Shown here one piece after another: positions 49,016 through 60,132 of a DNA stretch of 64,000 bases (position 1 is the first letter of the stretch; each line of letters begins with the position of its first letter). This stretch comes from Chalara sp. BL73 (lineage: Eukaryota; Ascomycota; Leotiomycetes; Helotiales). A model generated the notes under the pieces. The model was not told the origin of the DNA. It saw nothing but the letters and a program-made list of their open reading frames with translations, and ran no database searches. Position numbers and translations under genes: made by a program. The stretch is taken from positions 496,001-560,000 of the forward strand of contig CAKJVC010000061.1 in assembly GCA_918026815.1 (NCBI GenBank). The letters are read 5' to 3'.

Positions 49016-52000
49016 ATGAGACGCAACCATCCGGAGGAAATCCGGGAGTATATCCGAGAACTTCTTTCCAATGGACAATTCGTGGCTGGCCACAAGTACA
49101 TTCAGTCGCTTGCCGCCATCTACAAAACCGAGCCAGGCGTGGTCATAGCAATAGCCGAGTTCTATCTAACGCAAGGACAATATATCCTAGCCGGTGATGC
49201 TTGCAAACACCTTCTCAGTATATCACAAAATGATAGGCAACAACTTGGTTCGGGGGAAGAAATTGCCTGCTTGGAGATTTTAAGCGCATACGTTGACATT
49301 CAGCGATATGGATTGTTCAAGACAAGCTTGGCCACGGCTCGACGCATTGGCAAACTCTGGCATCTGGAAGACGGTGAGCAGCCCGTGTTCACGAAGTCTG
49401 TTCTATGAGCGCGTTTCCATTGTGTCAGATTCTATACATATGCTTCGTTTTGACACAATTCTTGCTCATAGAACAGACTCTGCAGAGGTGAAATAGCGAT
49501 AACTTACTAAATATTGAGTGATGTAGAAATTCTAGACCATAAATCAGTAACTAAGCCTGGCGGGAGGGTCTCCTTATTGTCCAAAAAGGTCCAGAAACTA
49601 CAACTTGGACCCAAGGTGTCTGAATCAAGAGTAATATTCTTCCACATTTGAATGTAGATTCAAAAGACTGACGTGTCTCTTTCCACAGATATTGTTAACC
49701 CTATATTATTGGAAGATTATGGTAGAGTCTGCTCAGCAGGGATTCCATGAAGCAGAATCCATCAAGAGGGCAGCTGTAGAGCAATTGGAGAGACTCCAGC
49801 AGTATGCTGACTCTGAAGGATGGATTAGAATATCTAGGCTACTGATAACCTTCCGTATCAGCCTTATTCACAACCGAGATGTAGCTCTGAAGATTTTGGA
49901 GCTATTTCTGACAAGGATGGACAATTCTAGCTGGCAAGCGGAAAGGGCGATGACATTGGTTGACATTGGTGAGATAAAAATGAAAGTCGGACTAGCAAAT
50001 GGAGATTCCAAAATGCTACGTGATCATGGTTTTCGAGAGGCTTCAGAAATATTCAAGGCAATTAACCATACTTACGGCTGCATAGCCATTGACGAGTTGA
50101 AAATTTCGCTGATCCCAAACATTTCTGCTGGCGATCGCTTTCTTCTGAAGATCCCCATTGCAAAGCGCTATTTGGCAGCGGGAAATCTTCAAGACGGCAT
50201 TCGAGTGCTCGCTATGGCACTGTCCCCAGAGTTGATACTCGAAAGCTGCCACAATGACGTTGCAGCTGCTCTTGAGCTGATGGAGACTGAGATCCAAGGA
50301 TCTGGCAGCGAGCTACTCAAACAAGTTTCCCTGTTTCACTCAATTAGCCAAGCCGTTTCGAAAGCAACGGAGGTGGGCTATGCAGTGCAGCCAATAGAAG
50401 CCTATTTGGCATACTTCACCAGAATGCCTCAAGAGATTGGTCCTAAAACGCAAAGTCGCATGGCCGTCTTATTTAGCAACACCTATGCCAACTTTGGTGA
50501 TCATGAACAAGCACTGCGCTGGGCAGAAAATGCCCTGATAATAGCAAAGACCAGCCATTCGTATGTGGACTGTTCGAATGCGGCTCTAAACCTTGGCGTT
50601 CAGCAAGCTGCCTTTGCTAGGGCACAACCCTCTATTTCAAGCGGGGGAACTGGCAGGATCGAGGCTGCAATTACGCAACTTACGGCCTGGGCTGAGAGTG
50701 ACGCAAGGAATGGATATCTTGACGGCGAGGTAGCAAAGTGTCTACAAATCGCTGACCTGCTAAATTGGCGTGGTTCCCAAAGGCATGGCCATGCTTTGGT
50801 AGCTGAAGAGAGATCCTAGATAGAGCGAGCGAAAAAACATATACCAAAATCTAATATTCTGAAACGCGATCAAGTTGTGGATACTGAGATAAGGACCTGT
50901 ATGAAGGAACATAATCCTCAGCGCGCTCTCACAATTGCACGTGAGATCCTTGCAGATATTAAAATGAGTCCACAGGTGACTCTTTTGACCAAGGCTCAAG
51001 CGCATCTGCGTGCCGCACAGCAGGCTCACATTTTTGCATGCTCCCAGCTCTCTCTAGTGCAGAGCACTAAGAAACATGGATCTCCACAGGTACTGAAAGA
51101 AGTGATAGGATTGATAATAGAGGCTCTGAATTTGGGCTGGGAAGCACTTAAGATATTCCGGGCAACAGACGGCGCTGGCCGTGTAATCAGCTGTACAGTA
51201 TACGTATCAGATTTGCTCAAAACATTCGCTCTAATGAGTCACGATACCACCCATATAAATGGGCTCGTTGAGAAGTTCAGGGAAGAGCTACTACAAACCG
51301 AGCAATTTTGTGACCGCACTAGACGCAGTGTGGAATCCACAGAGGGTCTGCAGTCTCTCATGCGCAGAAGAAAGCTTGTTTCTAACCAGGCTAGCCTTGA
51401 CCTGTATGATATCGGTATATATTGGTCACTAGACCGCAAAGATTCTTCTTCGGCCTGGTGGTGGCTCCAAAGAGGAAAAGCTCGTGCTTTCGCTGGTTCT
51501 ATAGGCGTCAGGGCAGCGATACCACAAGCGCTGCTGGAAAGAATAGAGAAAGACAGAGCAGCGTCGATGCTCCTCTCAGAAGAACAGAGACTTCTAAGAC
51601 TTCTAGGAGAGTTTAATGCCAGCCACATCATCAACTCTAGAAAGCTAGCGGCGGTGAGAACGAAGATGGCAGCGAATCCCCTCCTTGCAGAAATCATAAA
51701 CATTCAGCAGGGAGTTCAAGATCCTAGTCAGGAGTTACCTGAGATGCAAATCGCATTAGAGAAATCGGGTATTGCCCCGAAAAGACTGAAATATGTGGAG
51801 TGGTTCTTTCCACAGCGCCGTCAAGACAGTGAATCACCCATAGTCCTGTTTGTTCGACAACTCGGTAGCATTCCAAAGACACGGAATCTTGAAATTTCTG
51901 TATCCACGGTAGAGAGATGGATTTCAAGAGCATTCCAATTTCCCGAAGGAGCCGAGTCCCCGTTAAGTCGCAAAAATGGCAACCATTTTCTCGCTGAGAT

Positions 52001-52946
52001 GGAAGGGCTAGTCAGCGGCCTAGATGATTTCACTGACGAAGATGACCTCCTTATCTTCTCACCTTCTGCTATCCTGAATAAAGTTCCTATTCATGGTTTA
52101 AAGGTTGGAGGGAAGCCTCTAATTGAGCGTAATTTGGTGGTCTATTCCACAAGCGAGGCGGTGATGCACCATTCTGTCACTCGAGCGAATATATCAATTG
52201 ATAACAAAGCGCTAGCTCGGAATTATGCCAGACCCATTGAGCCTGCATACATGGGTATTTATGAGGATACGGCTGATCTGAAAGAGCGAACCCATATCTA
52301 CCAGCATATCGAGCGGCTGGCTAAGACAGTGTCCGGCTCATATTCCTTAGGAACAAAGGTCACTAAACCGTACTTTCGCGAAAAGTGCGAGACTTCCACA
52401 TGGCTCCACTATCACGGCCATGCTATCTTTAATAAAGACCAAGTCCTAGAGTCAGCTTTATGTCTTAGCGATGGCAAAGACTACTTCTCGCCGGGCGAGC
52501 AGCAACTCAAGGGAACTCTCGAGGCGTCACAAAACCAAGGGAAAGCTTTGATGACTATTAGTGACATATTCACCTTGAATGCGCCAAGACGTGCGGTGCA
52601 CCACACGATTATTGGTTGTGACTCTGGAACACAGCATATAGCGCCTGGCAATGAACCTCTGGGAGTTATCCCTGCTCTCATATATGCTGGCGCTACTTCA
52701 GTTCTTGGATGTCAGTGGCCTATAGAAAGTCGCGCCGGAAGGGCTTTCAGTGAGTGCTTTTACACTAAGGTGGCCGACGCAATAGCACGGAATACAAAGA
52801 GAAATGATGTGCGTGTCATCAATGTCGCACAGGCGGTAAGGGGAGCAGTTGCAGATATGCGTGCGGGTGTGTTGGGAGCCCAGTACAAGCAGCCATACTA
52901 TTGGGCCTCCTTCTCGTTGTTCGGTGTTTGGTATTTCCCAAGCTGA
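49016..52946 (+). pseudogene. TPR-CHAT (caspase-like) gene, interrupted
   Basis: Encodes repeats plus a C-terminal CHAT protease-like domain. Segment 1 (49016-about 49370) shows TPR helices, for example EPGVVIAIAEFYLTQGQY. Segment 2 begins near 49689 (LLTLYYWKIMVESAQQG) and stays open to a TAG at 50817-50819; the same frame then runs on to 52946 as IERAKKHIPK. The TAG replaces a residue that by pattern should be Trp (SWIERAKK). The CHAT domain has its catalytic pair, His in STWLHYHGHA and Cys in TIIGCDSGT, and ends in YWASFSLFGVW. The natural donor after HLED would be GTGAGC at 49371, but the join to 49689 is one base out of frame and the gap holds an 85-bp hairpin. So the 5' part looks damaged too. 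If read through, it would be a large intact CHAT protease. Confidence 0.6.
49395..49479. repeat. 85-bp nested inverted repeat in the CHAT gene
   Basis: Outer arms 49395-49410 and 49464-49479 are perfect 16-bp complements beginning AGTCTGTTCTATGAGC. Inner arms 49419-49427 and 49451-49459 are perfect 9-bp complements (ATTGTGTCA). The loop is 23 nt. It may be a short MITE-like insertion or an intron stem; no clear target duplication flanks it. Confidence 0.75.
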
Positions 52947-54254
52947 ATAATGGATTGAGGGGAGTTATATTGAAAAATGAAAAAAGGATAGAGTCAATAA
53001 ACCAATGGTTAGAAATTCTTTCTCCTATCTTTAAAGATCAAATTTGCACGAAATTTATCTTGGCTCTGTTGGACCCCGGGCCCTATATCAACTATTACTA
53101 TTACTCCTGCTCCGTGCTACTCCGAAGTAGAGGGCTATCTAGTGTCCTGGTTGTTATTAAAGCGAAGCCCCTTAGGGAATCTTGTTCTTGGACAATTGGG
53201 AGCATGGGGTTGCATTGGAGGCATGGTCTTTTTGAGTTTGTTGTTGGGTCCACGAGCTCTTGGTATAAAGTCAAAAACGAAAACCAGGTTTCTGTCAAGA
53301 TACTCTTGACAATATATCCCACGGACTGTAAGATCTTGTACAGGTTGGTCGATCTATTGGTCGTGGCTCTTAGGCTTCGGCACTAAAAGCGGCGGCTGCC
53401 AATAAACTAGTAATATTAAGATTGCTAATAAACAAGCCAAGTTGAAAGGCTAGAGTCTGCCTGCACATCGAACATCCACTCCGGACCTTCTGCCTTGACT
53501 CTTGCTTGGTTTATGTGTTTTATTGTAGCTCAATGCCATGAATAATATCCCTTAATCAGCAAGAACACGTTCTAGGTGCCCATGGGGATGATCTAGTCCT
53601 ACATACCTTAAGGACGCGAATATTTTACAACTAACACATCAAGGCAGATTCTTATGAGCGTCTATTTCAACTCATTTGCCGACAGTGCCTCCGTGTAGGA
53701 CCCTCAATTGAACCCCTGGCTGAAAAAAGCCAGGGTTGGAATTTTTCTGGCGAAGGTTAATTTGGATCCACGCATAATGGTGCAAACAGAGTAAGTGATC
53801 CGAGGACGGGGAAGGAGTTGAATCGCGCAAGAGAAGTGGGGGATTGAAAATAAGTTTATTGACTCTCAGTTCAACGTGACAGAAATGGTTTGCTCCTTCG
53901 CTTTAGCTGGACTGCGATATCGCTATTTGCCCACTGTTCAAACCTATGATGTTCTTTCAATATACTCTTAATCCTTACATTTCTTCTCTATGTTACACAG
54001 GATTTCAAAGCGAACCTGAGCTACTGGATATATAGTATTTAGATAATAGATTTATACGATAATGTGGAGGTTAAGATGCACACATGGAATACACATACAA
54101 ATACACATACAAAGGAAACAAAAGGGGAAAGTTACAACGAGGTACTGGAAATGAAAAGCGTGCTGCTGGAGTTTTTCTATTCCATTTTCATCAGATATTT
54201 AAGAGGTCTTGTCTATTTTTGTATCGATATCGCCAATGTATGCAACCCGTACCT
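52947..54254. other. Intergenic, hairpins only
   Basis: About 1.3 kb. A long ORF at 52901-53386 overlaps the CHAT end and is probably chance. Small hairpins at 53714-53735 (CCCTGGCT arms, A-rich loop) and near 53297-53313. A 12-nt unit ATACACATACAA is repeated twice at 54089-54112. Confidence 0.5.
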
Positions 54255-55530
54255 CTACTCATCCCAAATGGCAGAGGTAAGTTCCCCGGCAATACTGGTA
54301 TTCGCAAGGAATTTTCCAAATTTGCCAGTGTCTACATGTCTCTCAATTATGACAACTCTTGAGTCTTTTTGCAAACCAACTGCCGCCAATGTTCCGTTCT
54401 TGTTCAATGAGAATTGCCGTGGGAAAGATCCACCAGCTGGAGCAAGTTGTACAAAGTTAAGCTTTCCAGTTGCTTGGTTGATAGCCCAGGTTTGGAGGGT
54501 GTCGGAGGGGATCTGAGTGCTATTTGAGGGGTTGAAGTTCTGGATGCGGAAGAGAGTTGCGTTGCGTGAGGAGGTATGGAGGAAGCGTCCGTCGGGCTGC
54601 GAATTTATTAGAAGTGTACGCGCAGAGAAGGAATGAAAATACTTACGGAGACAAGAATCTCTGCTGCTGCTGCACCGATAGGAGTAGGATCTGGCCCGTA
54701 CATTCCCGCAGAGAACACTTCTTCAAAACCAATCAAATCCATGCCATACGCCACCTTGTAGCTTCGTACAACATTGTCCAGCTCTCCAACCAAGAAAAAG
54801 TATGTCGCAGTTGCGGTTTTGAGGAACGCGCCATGGCGTGGGCCGGCTCCGGGAGGCGTTACAAGAGGTGCAATCTCCTTGAGGCTGCTGTCGGTAGGGT
54901 TGACGGTGAAAACGCGTACAAGATCTGCACCGAGATCGGGCACAACGATGAATGAACCTGTCGGATCTAGAAGCGCTTGGTGAGGGTGCGGCGCTTCTTG
55001 TCGTGAGGGAATAGTGCCGGGTGCTGCGAGCCTGAACGTAAAGGATTGCAGCAGTGAAAGACCACCCGATGGAAGGATGCTGTAAGCCGATACTGAGGAT
55101 CCGGTGCTATTTAGTGAGCTTCTGAGCTTCATCAGGGCATGGGATAATAGCCATACTAGTGTGCTACTGCCAGAGATTTCCCTCCGTTATAGACAACGGA
55201 ACTGACTGGTCCGCTAATGACGGTTAAGGGATTCTCAAGTTGGACAAGCTTTCCCGACCCAGATGTGTGGAAAGCTGATATTGAGCCATTGGGTCCTGAA
55301 AAGCCCTCGTCCAAGGCATATAGAACACCGTTCAACTGATCCTTCTCCAACCACGACTGAGCAGCGCTTGGCCTCGTGTCAACGGCAACCTGATTTAAGG
55401 TGTAGGCTCCACGCCGGGTTGCACCTAGCTGCAAAGAAGTGATGGTTCCGGCATAAGAAGAGACATATAGGTTGGTCGCAAGTACAGAGGATGTAAAAAG
55501 CCCAAAGAGGGATATATCAGAAAGACGCAT
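54255..55530 (-). CDS. Secreted lactonase-fold (7-bladed propeller) protein
   Basis: Belongs to the lactonase / 6-phosphogluconolactonase-like beta-propeller group (also called 3-carboxymuconate cyclase-like). Exons 55157-55530, 54647-55106 and 54255-54596 give 391 residues. Start at 55530 opens a signal peptide (LFGLFTSSVLAT). Propeller blades are seen as repeated strands: NLYVSSYAGTITSL, HPHQALLDPTG with FIVVPDLGADLVRVF, GPRHGAFLK, then SPDGRFLHTSSRN and FPRQFSLNKNG. Family members are often found outside fungal cells, but the substrate is not established. The stop TAG lies at 54255-54257. Confidence 0.87.
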
Positions 55531-56354
55531 CTCAAAACAGCCGCAGAGTCTATATGCAAGAGAACGAAGAGTAGGCCCAGAGAATGGGTAGATGGGAACC
55601 TGCCACATCTTGAAGAATAAGAACAGTCAGGCACAGCTCCGAGATGTCCGTTACCAATCTGGATGAAACATGGGGTTAGGACTAGGAGTGGCAAGTATCC
55701 GGGGTCAGTCGATCTCTACAACGTTGTAGACTCTGAGACTGGAGAATCCTTCCGAGCGCAACCTGCCCGAACCGCCCAATGATGAATTCCAGAATAGGGG
55801 GAGTGGAGTTGGGTGCTTTGGTTGGATGTCTTGCAGAAAAGTGACGAATTGGGACGACGGAAGGACTGCAAGCGGTTCATCTGAAATGGCAAGTTTGGCG
55901 AGCCTTGGCTTTTCGAGGGTGAACCATGGCCGATCACATGATCTGCCAAGCTATCGACCCTTGGAGGGTGCAGTACCTGGCCCAGCGCCAAGTGATTGTG
56001 TGTTTGCTCAATCAAAGGGCCTTGGAATCCTTCATACGTACTTCAAGAGAATCAATCCAGCAGAATCCCCGGACCAGCCACCTCAGTGCGGCTGAAATCC
56101 CATCTCTCCACTCATCCCTGTGGTTGCCCGCTTCCAGCCTTGTACCACCATAGTTCGTGATGTTCCAACTCCTGTCGAAATTAGACCACACGCCTGCCCT
56201 TCATTAGCCAAAATTAGCGGATATAGCTTGCTATCCTGAACTTCTCTATGTCGTCTACATTGAATATCAAGTAGACCGTCGATCACTAATTGAAGCATTG
56301 TACAAGTCTCTTTCTTTTTCGTCCGCTTATTAGTGCTCATAGGAATGTAACGTC
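55531..56354. other. Intergenic
   Basis: Divergent upstream region of the lactonase and the 2EXR gene, about 820 bp. Only short, overlapping ORFs on both strands. Confidence 0.6.
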
Positions 56355-57196
56355 ATGTCTCCAGATAGCAGTCAGCTGACACATATCTGCCTCTGCAGTG
56401 AACGCGCATTCAAAATCGGACGCTTCAGTCTAGTCCAGGACGGCCACCAAATTGAAATGCTGATCCCAACGCCAAAGGAAGTCTTCCCTTTCCTCAAGCT
56501 GCCACGTGAACTGCGGAACAGCATTTATGCATACGCCCTCGAATGGCCCGACTATTCACGGAAGTTCGGTGATGTTCAAAGTTGGAGCTCTTATGAAGTA
56601 CGATGCCGCAACGTGACGCCCGTGTTCGAGGCAATGGTCACTCCTACGGTCCTCCTCCTCAACCATCAAATCACTTCTGAAGCTCTTCCTATTCTCTATG
56701 AGAAATCTTTCATACTTACTTCCCCGCCTCCTAGCCAAGAGAACTACCCACAGAACTTTATTAATCCCGTTCTTCTAACCGAGTTCATCAGCAAGAGTAC
56801 GATCCGAAGGATGAGGTTTGTGATTTTACATCTGGACCTAGGTTTCTGTTCTAAAGCCATGTCGAGGTGTGCAAATGGATGGAAATCACCAATAGATGCC
56901 CTACTCGGTCTATGGACTGAGGAGAACAGGCTGGAGAGCGTGCGCTTTGAAGGTGGTTATGAGCCGCCATCAAAGGAGTTCGGCTGGACTTTCGATCATT
57001 GCATGCACCATGCTGTAGTGACAGATCTGCTACGTAAGGTAGGTATATTGTTACAACTAGCGACTAAGTTATCACTTACCATATCTAGATTCAAGGTCAT
57101 TTCTCTCTGACAACCCCCTTCGAAAACAAGCAACAAGTTTCTGTTGCTTTTGGGAAGGGTTTCAAATTCGACAAGCACAACATGAGTGGTGGATGA
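56355..57196 (+). CDS. 2EXR-domain protein of unknown function
   Basis: Exons 56355-57038 and 57089-57196 give 263 residues. The 2EXR/F-box-like opening FPFLKLPRELRNSIYAYAL lies near residues 45-65, followed by VLLLNHQITSEALPILY, the usual second block, and HLDLGF. The intron has donor GTAGGT and gives an end of FKFDKHNMSGG in place of an early unspliced stop. The family is expanded in filamentous fungi and no role is known. A second, broken member lies at 14020-14524. Confidence 0.75.
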
Positions 57197-57593
57197 GACG
57201 AGGTCTGATAGAGTAGAGAATACAAGTTATCTACAACATATTGTAATACACAGAACATCAATTACGCATTGGCTGATAACACACGACACCAATTATTTAC
57301 ATTTCACAAAGTTACTTAGGTATGCTTTATACCTGAATATCCATGTCTCATAACCTCCTTATAATAACTTATACATTACTTGTACCTTGTTTTGAGAATC
57401 GAGGAGGTCATCGTTTAAAAATAGTGGGGAATAATATAACCCCGCAATTGCCCCTCAAAGTCTGGTGGGGAGATGCACCTTAATTTCTAAACAGCAACGT
57501 CATTACTTCAATGGGTAGCTGCATATTATTTCTCTTCACGTTGAAACGTCTTCAATTAATGATGTGTACTTGATAATAGATGCAGGATCAGAC
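57197..57593. other. Short AT-rich intergenic
   Basis: No gene seen; leads into the small first exon of the epimerase. Confidence 0.6.
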
Positions 57594-59035
57594 ATGGTAC
57601 CTAAGATCTTCCTGTAAAGCGCCAATGGCCTCCTTAGCAACATTCGGCAAGCTAACAGAGTCACTATAGAACAGGAGCCACCGGCTATATCGGCGGAGAT
57701 GCATTCCATGCTCTCTATATAGCTCACCCAGAATATGATTACTCTGTGCTTGTCCGTAATTCTGACAAAGGAGCATTAGTAGCTGCAGACTATCCCAAAG
57801 TTCGTCTAGTCTACGGGGATCTCGACAGCGCAGATGTACTCGAGGAAGAGGCTTCCAAAGCCGACATCGTGCTGCGTATGTAAGCGTTTGCCACACTAGA
57901 AAAAAACTGATATATGGTGCCTGTGCAGACACTGCGGACTCCTCGGATCATAAAGATGCTGCGAGGGCGATTGTGAAAGGTATAGCAAAGGGACATACTG
58001 CAGAGAAACCGGGCTATTGGATCCATGTTTCTGGCACTGGTATGCGCCTTTAATGTATGGAGTGGTAAGCGATCTCATTAAGATAGGCATCCTGTGCTGG
58101 AAGGACCAACAATCTAAAACTCTGGGCGAAGGCCCCAGCTCCACTCCGTACGATGATCTTGAAGGCGTTACAGAACTCACTAATCTTCCAGATGTCGCCT
58201 GGCACCGCGATGTTGACAAAATCGTTCTCTCCGCAGGTTCTAATGCTACCAAAACAGCTATTGTTTGTCCGCCGACAATTTATGGTCTAGGAAGGGGGCC
58301 AGGAAATCAGACCAGTAAGCAGGTTTATCGGTTGGCAAAAGTGACATTGGAAAATGGGTATGCGCCAAGGGTCGGGAAAGGATTAACTGAGTGGGATAAC
58401 GTTCACGGTTCGTCTTATTTCCCTACAGATTTCCTACGTTGAGCTGGTGGTTGGGAGATGTCTATGGAGCGGAGATACTCCCTTTATCTTACGGTATCAG
58501 GTCAAGACATGCTCTTAAATGCCCAGCCTCCTAGTTGTAAAAACAGACGGAATCGCCAATGCTGACTTAGTGAACAGTGTATGATCTAAGCCAGCTTTTT
58601 GTGCTGCTTACTGAGGCGGCGGAGAAGAGTATCTATGGAGCGCTTAACCCGGCTCTGGACAAGGAACTTTGGGGCGAGAGGGGCTACTTTTTGACGGATA
58701 GTGGGCATCAGTATGTTTTCCACAACTCCGAACTTAGAAAAGCATTGACTTTAGACAGTGTCTGGGGCGAGGTCTCGCAATGGGTTGCAGATGCGGCATT
58801 TGCCCGAGGTTGGATCAAGAGCAAGGAGGTCAAGCAGGTGGACATTAAAGATACGCAAGGCCTGACCTGGGGACTTAACTCGAAGGGCCATGGGAAGAGG
58901 GCGAGGAAGTTCTTGGGATGGGAGCCGAAAGGAAAGAGCCTACGTGATGAGATCGAATCTATCGTAGAGGGAGAAGCAAGGGCCTTGGGTCTAGGCGAGG
59001 GTGGGTATGCTGCTAAGGCTAATGGTGGGAAGTGA
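57594..59035 (+). CDS. NAD(P)-dependent epimerase/dehydratase
   Basis: Short-chain dehydrogenase of the extended (epimerase or NmrA-like) type, cytosolic. Five exons: 57594-57613, 57670-57875, 57929-58039, 58087-58407 and 58578-59035, giving 371 residues. The first exon is only 20 nt and must be spliced in to make the dinucleotide loop FLTGATGYIGG. Other marks are YSVLVRNSDKG, VYGDLDSAD, WIHVSGTG and PPTIYGLGRGPGN; the classic Tyr-x-x-x-Lys pair is not plain, which is common in atypical members. The last intron is 170 nt and shares sequence with an aminopeptidase intron. Substrate unknown. Confidence 0.85.
58408..58577 (+). repeat. Candidate introner-like intron, copy B
   Basis: A 170-nt intron. 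Its part 58467-58545 resembles 30311-30390. Shared exact runs are TCAAGACATGCTC (58502-58514) and CTCCTAGTT (58528-58536), with a CCCTTT-TTA-GG block before them in both. Confidence 0.45.
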
Positions 59036-60132
59036 GCAAGCGGTTAAGCATAGGGGGAACGGAGAATAAGGTTAACTTGATGAAATTCATAATGTAGGGA
59101 ATCATGATTATGAGGATGGAGGCTGGTAGGTAATGCCTTTTTTTGTATGGACTAGCTCTCCGTCAGCACCGAACACCCCCTTGCTTTGGCTTTTTTTTGT
59201 TGATACGGAGGCGATACGGTGATTAAGCAGAGCATCCATTTCTTCCATATCTAGCTCTTGATGGCGTCTGATAGTGTACCTATTATGCAAAACAATCAAG
59301 AATACGGTTGCATAACGTCTCTACTTTCGCAGTCCCTCGTCATTGGGAGTCTCCCATGACCCCAATTGTTTGTATACCTGTTTAGATCCACACTTCGTCT
59401 ATGCCCTTTAGTCAGCAAGGCGCTTAGGGGGTTGATGGTGACAACTGTTTGATAGGCCAAGATGACCAAATTGAAAGCCTTTCGAGGATGCTTTTGCAAG
59501 TAAATGTATCACGGCCGGGTCCAAGTTATACATGATCTGCAGGGCAGCTATACGAACTTACGCTCACGGTTTATGATAGATAGGAAACAGAAAGGAGAGA
59601 AGGGGAACGTGGAAAAGAATATATCAGGAGATTCCTCGTTCCACCACCATGGTATATCTTATCATATCCTTTAGCATCTACTATCAACTTTCTCGGTTCC
59701 ATTGGGTTTGAAAGGCGGAATACTTGAACAATAATGCAAAATTGAGCCCAGAAGAAAGAATCACGGCCCAGGGCTGGCATCCGAGCTTCCTGAGTCAAGT
59801 GGTGCCAGCGGAGGTCAAGCAATGCTTAGTTTTCTCGTTGACCAGATTATTTCTCGTCATCTATGTCCTTTAGCTGTTGTGCTACTCCTTTTAATTCCCA
59901 AGGAATTGGTCATCATGTTGTGGCCTTGGGGTGCTAGATCATGTTATATGCATCACGGTTCTCGATGGGTGGTCGTCCCGTCTCATCGCCCTTTCCTGAT
60001 CAAGAGGATCATCAAAAAGCCCGATTCGGAACCTAAACGCGACCATGTTCATATCCAATTTCACGCTCACACTCATTCTCACGCTGCCACGACCAAGTTG
60101 AATATTTCCTTGATAATCCAAACTCAGGAATC
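59036..60132. other. Intergenic with a spliceable ORF relic
   Basis: About 1.1 kb. On the minus strand, 59496-59378 and 59279-59108 can be joined by a 98-nt GT-AG intron into one protein-like reading frame (SVDLNRYTIRRHQEL and GVFGADGELVHTKKG) but no ATG opens it. It may be the 3' end of a decayed gene; no family recognised. Confidence 0.3.

Noticed and set aside
52901..53386. 161-codon plus-strand ORF overlapping the CHAT end
   Set aside because: Starts inside the CHAT coding region in another frame and shows no recognisable domain.
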